Of a stretch of DNA of 64,000 nt, positions 50,925 through 59,879 are shown piece by piece. Source of the DNA: GWB2-37-7 sp942492835. Lineage in GTDB: Bacteria > Bacillota > Clostridia > Lutisporales > Lutisporaceae. A program made the translations under genes and the position numbers. The notes below the pieces were generated by a model. It was given only the letters and a program-made list of their open reading frames with translations. It did no database searches and was not told the origin of the DNA. How positions within the stretch are numbered: position 1 is the first letter of the stretch; every line of letters starts with the position of its first letter. Where the stretch lies: NCBI GenBank assembly GCA_942492835.1, contig OW818645.1:2356001-2420000 (forward strand), in the 5' to 3' direction.

Positions 50925-53852
50925 ATGAAGAAAACTCTAGCGATCCTTCTAGCTCTTGCAATGGTATTTTCAACTATAACTGTTGCATTTGCAGACGGAA
51001 CAATTAGCGCTGACGCACAAGCATGTGCAACATTAGGCATGCTTAAGGGCGAAGGCACAGGTGTTACTGCTGATTATGTAGCAAAAGCACCAAACAGACT
51101 TACAGCAGCAATTCTTTTCTTAAGACTTAAGGGTCTTGAAGATGAAGCTCTTGCTTACACAGGTACAGATAACTTTGCAGATGCTAACCAAGTTAATTGG
51201 GCAGGCGGCAAGGCAATACTTGGTTACTTAAAGACTAACTCAGAGTTAGGCTGGATAGGTGACAATGGCAACTTTAAAGCAAATGATCCTATGACTGCTC
51301 AAGCTTACTACAAAGTTATGCTTGAAGCTCTTGGTTACAAGCAAAACACTGCTACAGTAATCGGTGACTTCACATATGCTGGCGTAGTTGAATTTGCAGC
51401 AACAAAGGGTTTAACAAAGGTTGCTACAGTTACTAACTTTACAGTTAACGATGTAGCAATAGCTACAATCGAAGCTTTAAAAGCTAACGTTAAGGATTCA
51501 ACAACAAAAACTCTTGCAGCATCACTTGTTGAAGCTAACGTTATAACTGCTGATGCAGCAAAAACAGCTGGCGTATTCACTCCAGCAGCAACAGTTCTTG
51601 CAGTTGAATCAGTTACTGCTACAAACTTAAAAGAATTAGTAGTTAAGTTCAACAAAGCTGTTGATGAAGATACAGTGGTAGTTGCTAACTTTAAAATTGA
51701 TGGAGTAAATGCAGGAGATGTATCATTAGCTGATGATAACATGACAGTTACAGTTATAATTGCAGCTCCAGCAGCAGTACAACCAGCAAACTATGAATTA
51801 GTAGTTAGCGATGTAGCTGATACAGCTGATGTAGCTATAGCAAAGTACACAAAAGAATTAAGAGTATTTGATAATGCTATACCTACAGTAACTGGTATGG
51901 AATTAGTTGGACCAAACAAAGTTGAATTAACTTTCAGCGAACCAATAATGACTACAGGTACTGTAAAGATCAATAATGGTATCTATGGTGTTTCAGTTCC
52001 AGCAGCAGATGGAACTAATGTTTCAACAATAACACTTTCAGCTTCATCACTTCCAGAAGGAAACTATGAAGTTAAGGCTGCTGGCTTTAAGGATTATGCA
52101 GGATTCTCAATTGATGCAACAACAAAAACACTTGCATACACTAAGGATATTACAGTTCCAGTAGCTACAATCAAGGAAGTTACTCAAACATCAGTAGTTG
52201 TAGTGTTCAACAAGCCAGTAACACTTGATGCTACAAATGCTGGTGGTGCATACGAAGATTATTTCTATCACACATTTAGTGCATGGACTCCTGACACAGT
52301 AGTTAAGAGTGCTGACAACAAAACATTTACATTAACATTCACTACTTATCCAATTCCAGCAGGAACTACAAACCTTGCTATAAAAGCTAAGGGCAGTGCA
52401 GGCGTAGCAATAGCTGATGAATGGGGCAACAAGCTTGAAGCTAACCAATTAGTTGCTGTAACAGTAGCAGCTGATACAACAGCTCCAGCAGTTAAAGAAA
52501 CTAAGATAGTTGATGAAAAGACAATAAATATATTCTTCACAGAAGCTATGGATGCAACTGAGGCAAATGATGCTACAAACTATACATTTAAAGATGCTGA
52601 TGGCGTTAAAGTAACAACTGGCTTTACACCAACCTATGTACCAGCTGACAAGAAGGTTACAGTAGTATTTGGTAGCAAACTTGCAGGTGGAAACTATACA
52701 GTTGATATTAAAGGCATGGAAGATACATCATTGGCAGCAAATGAAATGTTAGCAACAACATTAGCATTTACTATCACTGATAAGACTCCAATAGACCCAG
52801 CAACAAATGCTGGTGATGTAGTAATCACAGCAGTAGAAAGCACAGTAGCTAATGGTACTGATATCATCTATGTAACATATGGTGAGAAGATGGCTGTAAC
52901 AGGTCAATATTCAGTACTTGAAGCTGGCAATTACCTACTAGGTACTGCAGCATTACCAGACGATACAACATTAGAAATGTTCGGAACAAGTGGTAAGGTT
53001 GTAAAGATTTCTATACCAGAAAATGTAACATTCAATGCTCAAGCAGTTGTAGGTGTAAATCTAACAATTGGTAGAGTAGCTGACCTTACAGGAAATTCTA
53101 TGGTAGCACTTTCATATGTTGAAGCTGTTGGACCAGAAGTTGCACCAGCAGTAACAGAAGTTGCACAAACAGATTTAAACAAAATTACTATTACAATTAA
53201 TAAACCACTAAAGGTTGTACTTGCTTCTGGCTTCACAGCAGGAACAGGCGCTAACATAAAAGAAATAGCAGCTATAGACAGCTGGTTAGTAAATGATGAT
53301 AACGAAACAGTTATCAAGGCTACATTAAATGATCTTAATAAAACATCTGCAACTGATACATCCGCTATAATAGCTAACTTTGATGTAGTATCTAATATAC
53401 TAGTATCAGAAACTGGCGTTAAGATGGGATTAGCAGATTGTTCAGGACTTATTGTTGATGCTAGAGCACCAAAACTAATTGCTGATAATACAGCTACAGC
53501 TGCAGTTAATGAAGCAGTAGTTGATATGGCAACAGCTTTAAACAACAATAAGTTCCAAATCAACTTCACAGAAGCACTTAACACAACAAATGCAGCTCTT
53601 GCTGGCTTAATGGCACAAGATTTAGTAATTGTTAAGGTTGCTGCTGATGGCACAGAGACTGCTCTAGTAGCTGGTATTGGCTACACAACAGTAGTAAACG
53701 GTACTAGCTTAGAAGTAACAGTTACAGCAGGTGCTGGCGACTATAAAGTTAAGAGCAAAGATGCTATAACTTATATTAAGGATAATGCAGCTACTAGCAA
53801 CAAGGCAGCAGTATTCACAACAGCTATAAAGGTTACAGTAGTAAACGACTAA
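50925..53852 (+). CDS. S-layer protein
   Basis: A 975-residue exported protein with a signal peptide ending at about residue 24 (TVAFADG). Residues about 27-195 contain SLH-like repeats (NFADANQVNWAGGKAILGYLK...GNFKANDPMTAQAYYKVMLEALGY) for wall binding. The rest is a series of Ig-like modules with T/V/A-rich strands (VTATNLKELVVKFNKAVD; VELTFSEPIMTTGTVKI; INIFFTEAMDATEANDATNYTF). It has almost no cysteine, is rich in Ala, Thr and Val, and uses a narrow set of codons, all typical of an abundant S-layer protein. GGAGG precedes the ATG, the promoter is near consensus and the terminator is strong. Confidence 0.87.
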   Translation: MKKTLAILLALAMVFSTITVAFADGTISADAQACATLGMLKGEGTGVTADYVAKAPNRLTAAILFLRLKGLEDEALAYTGTDNFADANQVNWAGGKAILGYLKTNSELGWIGDNGNFKANDPMTAQAYYKVMLEALGYKQNTATVIGDFTYAGVVEFAATKGLTKVATVTNFTVNDVAIATIEALKANVKDSTTKTLAASLVEANVITADAAKTAGVFTPAATVLAVESVTATNLKELVVKFNKAVDEDTVVVANFKIDGVNAGDVSLADDNMTVTVIIAAPAAVQPANYELVVSDVADTADVAIAKYTKELRVFDNAIPTVTGMELVGPNKVELTFSEPIMTTGTVKINNGIYGVSVPAADGTNVSTITLSASSLPEGNYEVKAAGFKDYAGFSIDATTKTLAYTKDITVPVATIKEVTQTSVVVVFNKPVTLDATNAGGAYEDYFYHTFSAWTPDTVVKSADNKTFTLTFTTYPIPAGTTNLAIKAKGSAGVAIADEWGNKLEANQLVAVTVAADTTAPAVKETKIVDEKTINIFFTEAMDATEANDATNYTFKDADGVKVTTGFTPTYVPADKKVTVVFGSKLAGGNYTVDIKGMEDTSLAANEMLATTLAFTITDKTPIDPATNAGDVVITAVESTVANGTDIIYVTYGEKMAVTGQYSVLEAGNYLLGTAALPDDTTLEMFGTSGKVVKISIPENVTFNAQAVVGVNLTIGRVADLTGNSMVALSYVEAVGPEVAPAVTEVAQTDLNKITITINKPLKVVLASGFTAGTGANIKEIAAIDSWLVNDDNETVIKATLNDLNKTSATDTSAIIANFDVVSNILVSETGVKMGLADCSGLIVDARAPKLIADNTATAAVNEAVVDMATALNNNKFQINFTEALNTTNAALAGLMAQDLVIVKVAADGTETALVAGIGYTTVVNGTSLEVTVTAGAGDYKVKSKDAITYIKDNAATSNKAAVFTTAIKVTVVND

Positions 53853-53867
53853 TAATAAGTTAACACA

Positions 53868-53904
53868 AAAGAAACCGAATGCTTATGCATTCGGTTTCTT
53901 TAAT
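53868..53904 (+). terminator. Terminator of the S-layer gene
   Basis: AAAGAAACCGAATGC (53868-53882) pairs perfectly with GCATTCGGTTTCTTT (53887-53901), loop TTAT. Confidence 0.92.
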
Positions 53905-54048
53905 TTTAGGTGAAGCATATTAGATAAGAAATAAAATTATTATAAGACAATTTTAAATATTTATTATATAATGAAATAAATGTAAGAAAGTAACCAGAGA
54001 GACTTTATTATATGTATATCTTTAAAATATCTAATGGAGGTGAAAGGA

Positions 54049-55257
54049 TTGAAACTGAAGTGGCTATTAAGTGTTTTGATTATTATAACTCTGATTCTAG
54101 GTAACCTTGTATATGCAGAATATAACGTATTAACTGAATCAGATGCGTTAAAATCAGCGTTAGAAAATTCAAATGATATTTTAAAATACACTAATGCAAT
54201 TAAACTATTAGAAAGAGATTATAGGGAAGCAGTTATATCATCTAGGAGTATGAAAGAAGTTCTCGAATTGGATGAACGCTTAACGAGATTATCCAGAAAG
54301 ACTACTAGAACCCCTGAGGAAGAAATTGAGTATCAAATGCTGAACTCGATGTTTTCTGATTATATGTCAATGCAGGAAAGGCTTAATTTGACTATAAATA
54401 GTGAGTTGAGTGCTAGTAACGTAGAATACATGTTAAACATTAATAGAAATCTATTGCATTCATCGAAAAACAATACAATTATTGTTACCTATACAGCCTA
54501 TAATGAATTATCCAAGACTGAGGATTCTATTAAAATAAAGAAAGCATTAATAACAAATATGGAAAACAATTTTAGCTCGGCAAAGTTAAAATATTCACAA
54601 GGTAAGATATCTAAAAATGATCTAAATTTAATAGAACTTAACATACAAAAGGCAAAAATAGAACTAAACAAACTACTTTCACAGAAAGAAAAAAATGTTA
54701 TACAAATACATAAGGTAATTGGATTACCATTAGATAATAAATATACTGAGTATAAGAATGAGAATATACCAGAGAATATCACAATAGATAGCTTACAGGA
54801 ATATATTGATATGGCGTTAGTAAACAGGGAAGACATTAAAAATGCTAAAAAATTCTATGAAATAAAACAAAAAGAATTTGAAATAACAAAACAATATTAC
54901 TATTTTGAAACAAATGTTAAGCATAAAAAAGCTTTAGTAGAATTAAGTAGTGCAGAAAATGAGTTAGAAACTACTAAGTTAGAACTCCAACTTCAGGTTA
55001 TGGATGCATTTAATAGGTTTGAGTCCCAACTGAATAATCAAGCAAAGACAAAGATTAGTTATAATTTAGCAGAAACCAAGCTTAAAGAGATGCAAAATAA
55101 ACAAAAATTAGGGTTGATCACTGAGTATCAGTTGTCAAGTGCATATATAGATCATTCACAGAGTCATATACAATATTTAAGTACAACTAAAGATACTTGG
55201 CTTGCCAAGTTAAATCTTGATATAGTTTGTGGTTTAGCTGTTGACAAAGATTTATAG
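54049..55257 (+). CDS. TolC-like (OEP family) helical exported protein 1
   Basis: A 402-residue protein with a signal peptide (about 1-24, LVYAEYN) and then almost entirely long amphipathic helices, with the repeated TolC-type segment: a first half ending IGLPLDN and a second half with AFNRFESQLNNQAKTKISYNLAETKLKEMQNKQKLGLITEYQL. The GxIT/S-x-x-[DE]-[LY] pattern of TolC repeats appears as QGKISKNDL and LGLITEYQL. TTG at 54049 is chosen as start because GGAGGTGAAAGGA lies before it, whereas an ATG at 54034 overlaps that site. An AAGACA/TATAAT pair at 53944-53972 may be the promoter. Likely partner of the convergent MacAB-like genes. Confidence 0.7.
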   Translation: MKLKWLLSVLIIITLILGNLVYAEYNVLTESDALKSALENSNDILKYTNAIKLLERDYREAVISSRSMKEVLELDERLTRLSRKTTRTPEEEIEYQMLNSMFSDYMSMQERLNLTINSELSASNVEYMLNINRNLLHSSKNNTIIVTYTAYNELSKTEDSIKIKKALITNMENNFSSAKLKYSQGKISKNDLNLIELNIQKAKIELNKLLSQKEKNVIQIHKVIGLPLDNKYTEYKNENIPENITIDSLQEYIDMALVNREDIKNAKKFYEIKQKEFEITKQYYYFETNVKHKKALVELSSAENELETTKLELQLQVMDAFNRFESQLNNQAKTKISYNLAETKLKEMQNKQKLGLITEYQLSSAYIDHSQSHIQYLSTTKDTWLAKLNLDIVCGLAVDKDL

Positions 55258-55267
55258 GGGGTATGTT

Positions 55268-56380
55268 ATGAGAAAGTATGTATCTTTAATAATGATTGCT
55301 ATAATATTGTTTTGTCTCCCTTTAGTTTTGTATGGGGAAAGTAATAATTATACTAAACAATTAAAGTTAAACCTAGAACAAGCATATAAAATGATAGAAG
55401 ATAATAACATAGAAATTAAGCTTATTGATAAAAAGATTGAAATAAAACAGCAAGAATATAATAAAGCATTAGAAGCTAAAAATAATGCAAAAGGAGTACA
55501 TAACTCAGCTGCGAATCTTAATAATAAAAAGGTTGAACTTCTGAATTGGCAGATAGTAAAACTTGAACTAGATGAACTAGAAAATGAAAGAATAGATAAG
55601 TTGAAAAATTTGAAGCTTAGCGCTAAAAATCAATATATTAATATATTATTAATACAAAAAGACATAAAATATGTAAAAGAAGATATTGATGTTTTAGAAA
55701 AAAAACTTAAATCAATGGAATTACGTATTGAGTTAGGTCAAGCTAAGGAGTTGGACTATAAATTACTTTGTTCACAAAAATTAACATTACAAAATCAAAT
55801 GAATTCAATAAATATACAACATGAAAGTTCTTTGATTAGTTTGAAAAAAATAATTGGAGTTGAGCTTTCAAGTTCTATAACAATAGAAGATATAACTCTT
55901 CCGTACCAAATAGTAAATAAAGAAGATCTAAATGGTAGAATAAAAAAAGCAGTTGATAGCGAGTTTTTAATTGTAAAGATAAAAAGAGAGCTTGCATTAA
56001 AAAACTTAGAGAGACAATTAGTAAAAGATTATACAGATTATCAGTATTCAACAAATTATACTGATTTAAGTATAGACATAAGTGAAATCGAGACAAAATT
56101 AAGCTATGAGAGACTTAATATAGAAGCAAACCTTTGGATAGAATACTATGATTTGTTGGGACTAGAAGATAATATAAAATTGGAAGAGGTAAATTTAGAA
56201 ATAGATAAAATTAACTATGATGTAATGGTGGCAAAGTCAAAGTTAGGAATGGTTGATTCAGCAACTGAGATAAATGAAAGAATAGCATACAACCGTCAAA
56301 AGAATAATTATCAGCGAGCAATGTATAACTACATATTAGCTGTAGAACAGTTTAATGAAAAGTTAACTATTGAGCAATAA
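55268..56380 (+). CDS. TolC-like (OEP family) helical exported protein 2
   Basis: A 370-residue protein, signal peptide about 1-24 (PLVLYGES), followed by helical TolC-like repeats (LKLSAKNQYINILLIQKDIKYVKEDIDVLEKKL, then IELGQAKELDYKLL; later VAKSKLGMVDSATEIN). ATG at 55268 is preferred because TAGGGGG precedes it. It is 10 bases after the first TolC-like gene, so they form an operon of two paralogous but clearly different proteins. In a diderm this would be the outer-membrane channel; in a monoderm its place is unclear (wall-spanning tube or helical adaptor). Confidence 0.68.
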   Translation: MRKYVSLIMIAIILFCLPLVLYGESNNYTKQLKLNLEQAYKMIEDNNIEIKLIDKKIEIKQQEYNKALEAKNNAKGVHNSAANLNNKKVELLNWQIVKLELDELENERIDKLKNLKLSAKNQYINILLIQKDIKYVKEDIDVLEKKLKSMELRIELGQAKELDYKLLCSQKLTLQNQMNSINIQHESSLISLKKIIGVELSSSITIEDITLPYQIVNKEDLNGRIKKAVDSEFLIVKIKRELALKNLERQLVKDYTDYQYSTNYTDLSIDISEIETKLSYERLNIEANLWIEYYDLLGLEDNIKLEEVNLEIDKINYDVMVAKSKLGMVDSATEINERIAYNRQKNNYQRAMYNYILAVEQFNEKLTIEQ

Positions 56381-56384
56381 AGAT

Positions 56385-56415
56385 AAAGCCTCTTACGTTC
56401 TCGTAAGGGGCTTTA
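56385..56415. terminator. Bidirectional terminator between the TolC-like and MacB-like genes
   Basis: AAAGCCTCTTACG (56385-56397) pairs with CGTAAGGGGCTTT (56402-56414), loop TTCT, one G-U pair, between convergent operons. Confidence 0.85.
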
Positions 56416-56428
56416 ATAGAGTTCTTAG

Positions 56429-57637
56429 CTATTCATACCTCAAAGCTTCGATAGGATCAAGCTTTGCAGCCTTGTTGGCAGGATATAGCCCAAAGAATAT
56501 GCCTACAGCTGATGAGAAGCCAAAGGATATTAGCATAATCTGTGGAGATATACCAGGAGTTATATTTATAAGCTTACCTACAAGGAAGCCTAAGCTTAAA
56601 CCCAATGTCATCCCTATTGCTCCACCTATAAGACAAAGTATCAGTGATTCTGTAAGGAACTGTAGCATTATATCCTTGTTCTTTGCACCTAGGGCTTTGC
56701 GTATGCCAATTTCTCTTGTCCTCTCAGTTACAGATACCAGCATGATGTTCATAACGCCTATACCGCCAACCAGAAGCGATATACCAGCTATTGCACCTAT
56801 TACCAGAGTGAAGGTCTGAAGCACGCTATTTATCATTTCTAGTTCCTTAAAGCCTTCTGTAGCAGTATATTTATCTTCATTTCTATGAGCTTTTTCAAGG
56901 ACTCTGATAACCTTAGATGATATTTCCGTAGCTTTATCCATATTGTTTACCATAACTGACATGGCGCTGATTTCAGTTCGGGTCAGTATTCTGTCAGTTA
57001 TTGTTATAGGTATATAAATTATAGCAGGCATACTGTCACCAAACATAGCAGCCATGCCAGAACTTGAAGACTTTGTAACTCCAATAATTGATACATTTAG
57101 ATTGTTGCTGCCTACTGTTAGTTTTACTTTTTGTCCGATTGCACTTTGATTTGGGAATAGTTTTTTTGCAGATGTATCATCAATAACAATTACATTTCGT
57201 AGGTTATCTACATCTCTTTTATTTAAGAACCTTCCCTCAAACATATTCACTTTGCTAAGCTCAGTATATGACTCATTTATACCATTTATTGAAGCATCCT
57301 TTGTCTTGCTTTCTGTCTTTATAGAGCCAATATCTGTGTTGGAGACGGTTACCGAGGTTACCTCAGGTATCTTTTCTTTTATGAGTTTTGTATCCTGTAT
57401 AGTAAAGTAATCTCTTGCTTCTATAGTGTTGTTTTTTGATTTTATACTAATATTTATTACGTTTGTACCTATGCTTTCAAATTCACCAGTGATGGCTTTT
57501 TTACCACCTTCACCGATAGATACAATGGTGATTACTGAGGAAATGCCAATAATAATTCCCAGCATAGTTAGGAAAGAACGCATTTTGTTTGCCATTACGC
57601 TTTGCAGGGCTGACTTAAAGCTTTCTATTATACTCAT
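56429..57637 (-). CDS. MacB-like ABC transporter permease (FtsX domain)
   Basis: A 402-residue membrane protein with the MacB/FtsX-type topology: one helix near the N-terminus (MLGIIIGISSVITIVSIGEG), a large extracytoplasmic domain (about 45-275), and three C-terminal helices with the conserved VTERTREIGIRKALGAK motif between the first two. It uses mechanotransmission to drive export of peptides, antibiotics or lipoprotein-like substrates. It overlaps the ATPase gene by one base (TAATG). The separate ATPase and permease resemble the YknYZ and LolCDE layouts. Confidence 0.9.
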   Translation of the reverse strand: MSIIESFKSALQSVMANKMRSFLTMLGIIIGISSVITIVSIGEGGKKAITGEFESIGTNVINISIKSKNNTIEARDYFTIQDTKLIKEKIPEVTSVTVSNTDIGSIKTESKTKDASINGINESYTELSKVNMFEGRFLNKRDVDNLRNVIVIDDTSAKKLFPNQSAIGQKVKLTVGSNNLNVSIIGVTKSSSSGMAAMFGDSMPAIIYIPITITDRILTRTEISAMSVMVNNMDKATEISSKVIRVLEKAHRNEDKYTATEGFKELEMINSVLQTFTLVIGAIAGISLLVGGIGVMNIMLVSVTERTREIGIRKALGAKNKDIMLQFLTESLILCLIGGAIGMTLGLSLGFLVGKLINITPGISPQIMLISFGFSSAVGIFFGLYPANKAAKLDPIEALRYE

Positions 57638-58344
57638 TAGGCATTCCCTCCTTTGATTATTCTATTTTCGTTTATTTTATCAGATATTATCACTCCATCA
57701 CGAAACACAATATTTCTTTTGGTATGCAATGCAATATCAGGTTCATGTGTAACCATTATGATTGTGGCGCCTTCTTTGTTCAAATCTTCAAATATAGCCA
57801 TTATTTCTTCACTTGATTTTGTATCCAGATTGCCTGTAGGTTCATCTGCTAATATGATATCTGGATTGTTAACAAGAGCTCTTGCAATAGCTACTCTTTG
57901 TTTCTGACCTCCGGAAAGCTCATTGGGTTTGTGATCCATTCTATCCTCTAGCCCAACCTTCTTTAAGGCTGCTATAGCGGCTTTTATCCTTTCTGCATGA
58001 TTTACACCTGCGTACATCATGGGAAGCTGTACATTATCTAAGGCTGTAAGTCGCGGCAGCAGATTAAAAGCTTGGAAGACAAAGCCTATCTTTTTATTTC
58101 TGATAATAGCAAGCTCACCATCATTCATTGTGGACACGTCTTGCCCGCCTAATACATATTTGCCCTCAGTTAATCTGTCCAAGCAGCCTAAGATGTTCAT
58201 AAGAGTTGATTTACCTGAGCCAGATGCCCCCATAATAGCGATATATTCCTCTTCTGCAACTTCAAAATTTACATCTTTTAAAGCTTCTACCTGTATCTTC
58301 CCTGTATCATATATTTTTTTTAGTCCTTCTATCTTAATAATCAT
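57637..58344 (-). CDS. MacB/LolD-type ABC transporter ATP-binding protein
   Basis: A 235-residue ATPase with Walker A GASGSGKST, Q-loop FQAFNLLPRLTA, signature LSGGQKQRVAIARAL, and Walker B IILADEPTGNLD. These are near-identical to the MacB/LolD/YknY family consensus. CAGGAGG lies in the end of the preceding HlyD gene and the ATG begins one base after its stop. It energises the downstream permease. The operon order is adaptor, ATPase, permease. Confidence 0.94.
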   Translation of the reverse strand: MIIKIEGLKKIYDTGKIQVEALKDVNFEVAEEEYIAIMGASGSGKSTLMNILGCLDRLTEGKYVLGGQDVSTMNDGELAIIRNKKIGFVFQAFNLLPRLTALDNVQLPMMYAGVNHAERIKAAIAALKKVGLEDRMDHKPNELSGGQKQRVAIARALVNNPDIILADEPTGNLDTKSSEEIMAIFEDLNKEGATIIMVTHEPDIALHTKRNIVFRDGVIISDKINENRIIKGGNA

Positions 58345-58345
58345 T

Positions 58346-59680
58346 CTACTTTCCTCCTGCTGCTTTCACTTTGTCTCCTTCTTTTAGTGCTGCAGGAGGA
58401 TTCTTGATGTAGGTTTCGTTTTCTTTTAGTCCCTCTATAACTTGCATGTCAAACTCGGTCTCCATGCCGATTTTGACATATCTTTTCTTTGCTTTATTGT
58501 TTTGTATTACATATATGAAGCTTTTACCTTCATTATCTTTTTCTAGAGCCTCGAAGCTTATAGCTATGGCTTCCTTCGCCTCTAGAAGGACTATATCTAC
58601 ATCAGCCTCATATCCAACCTTTATTTTGTCATCAGGATTGCTGATGGTTACTTCTACTTTTATCTTGGCTTCTTGATTTGCACCTGTGTTGCTTATCTCA
58701 GCAGCTTCTCCGATACTTGTGACAGTACCCTCATAAGTCTTATCCAAGCCTTTAATCGTTACTTCGGTACGCTGTCCTTGGCTTATTTGGACTGCATCAT
58801 ACTGGCTGACATTTACTATAACCTTGTATTGTGATAGGTCATATATAGAGATTATGCTGTTTTCCTGAGTAGGATACTGGTTTTCCTTGATATTAAGCTT
58901 AACCACTTTACCATCAATACTTGCTTTTATTTCGTTGCTGCTAAGTTTGCTGTTTATATTCTCTACATCAGCCTTGGCACCTTCTAACTGCTTGTTTAGT
59001 TGTTCTACCTGATTGTGCTGCTGGTTGATTTGTGATTTGTTATCAATACTGTAGTCAGAAAGATTGCTTCTTGCATTTTCTAGCTGAATCTCTGCAAGTT
59101 TTACTTGGTTTGCCATATCAGAAGCTGAATTGACAGATGCTTCATATTCCTGTGAAGATATGATTCCACTATCAAAAAGCACTTTGTTTTGATCTAGACT
59201 GGTTTTTGCATCTACTTGATTTCTTTTAATGTTCTCTAGGTTTATTTGAGCTTGCTCTACTGCATTTTCTGTAGTTTTTTTACTACTCTTGCTTTTTACA
59301 TTGATAAGATTGTTTAGATTACTTTTTGCCATATCTAGATTTAACTTAGTTACATCATAATTTGTCTGAGCCTTCTGAAGTTGATATGTAAGGTCAGTAT
59401 TATCTATCTTGGCTATTACATCACCTACTTTTACCTGTTGACCTTCAGATACCAGTACATCTGTGACCTTTTGTACTGTACTTATTGTTATGTCTTCTTT
59501 ATTATTTGCTTCAATATTTCCTGTTACTGCTATAGACTGAATTAAGTCCTTCTTAGCTGACGTTGCAAGGTCTACTGCCTTGACACTGCCTCTGTTTGCT
59601 ATAGCTACCCTTGCAATTGTAAATATAAGAGCAAGCGAAACTATAGTTGCAATTATGATAAAGTTCTTTTTGTTTTTCAT
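58346..59680 (-). CDS. MacA/HlyD-family membrane fusion protein
   Basis: A 444-residue periplasmic-adaptor-type protein: an N-terminal membrane anchor (about 7-27), biotinyl-lipoyl halves (VTDVLVSEGQQVKVGDVIAKID and IKASIDGKVVKLNIKENQYP), a long coiled coil between them (about 95-255) and beta-barrel plus membrane-proximal domains (YEGTVTSIGEAAEI, VGYEADVDIVL). AGGGGGA precedes the start. The coiled coil is long enough to meet a TolC-like helical barrel. First gene of the operon with the ATPase and permease, like YknX-YZ and MacA-B sets. Confidence 0.9.
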   Translation of the reverse strand: MKNKKNFIIIATIVSLALIFTIARVAIANRGSVKAVDLATSAKKDLIQSIAVTGNIEANNKEDITISTVQKVTDVLVSEGQQVKVGDVIAKIDNTDLTYQLQKAQTNYDVTKLNLDMAKSNLNNLINVKSKSSKKTTENAVEQAQINLENIKRNQVDAKTSLDQNKVLFDSGIISSQEYEASVNSASDMANQVKLAEIQLENARSNLSDYSIDNKSQINQQHNQVEQLNKQLEGAKADVENINSKLSSNEIKASIDGKVVKLNIKENQYPTQENSIISIYDLSQYKVIVNVSQYDAVQISQGQRTEVTIKGLDKTYEGTVTSIGEAAEISNTGANQEAKIKVEVTISNPDDKIKVGYEADVDIVLLEAKEAIAISFEALEKDNEGKSFIYVIQNNKAKKRYVKIGMETEFDMQVIEGLKENETYIKNPPAALKEGDKVKAAGGK

Positions 59681-59879
59681 TTAAAATCCCCCTAAAAATA
59701 AAATCTTTTTTATTATATTAATTATGACATAGATTATACGAAAAATATCATTAAAAGTTTTATAAACAGAAGAATATGTTTCGATAAATTTAAATTGAAA
59801 GTATGAAATAAGCTTAGTTTGCATGGGGTCTGATTATAGTATAAAATGTTAATAAGAAGATATTTTGGAGGGGTTGTTT

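Noticed and set aside
53039..53653. 204-codon open frame on the minus strand inside the S-layer gene
   Set aside because: Antisense shadow of biased codons (Ala/Thr/Val-rich); no ribosome site and no family match.
56370..56819. 149-codon plus-strand open frame across the MacB-like gene end
   Set aside because: It lies antisense to the conserved FtsX-type helices and includes the terminator hairpin.
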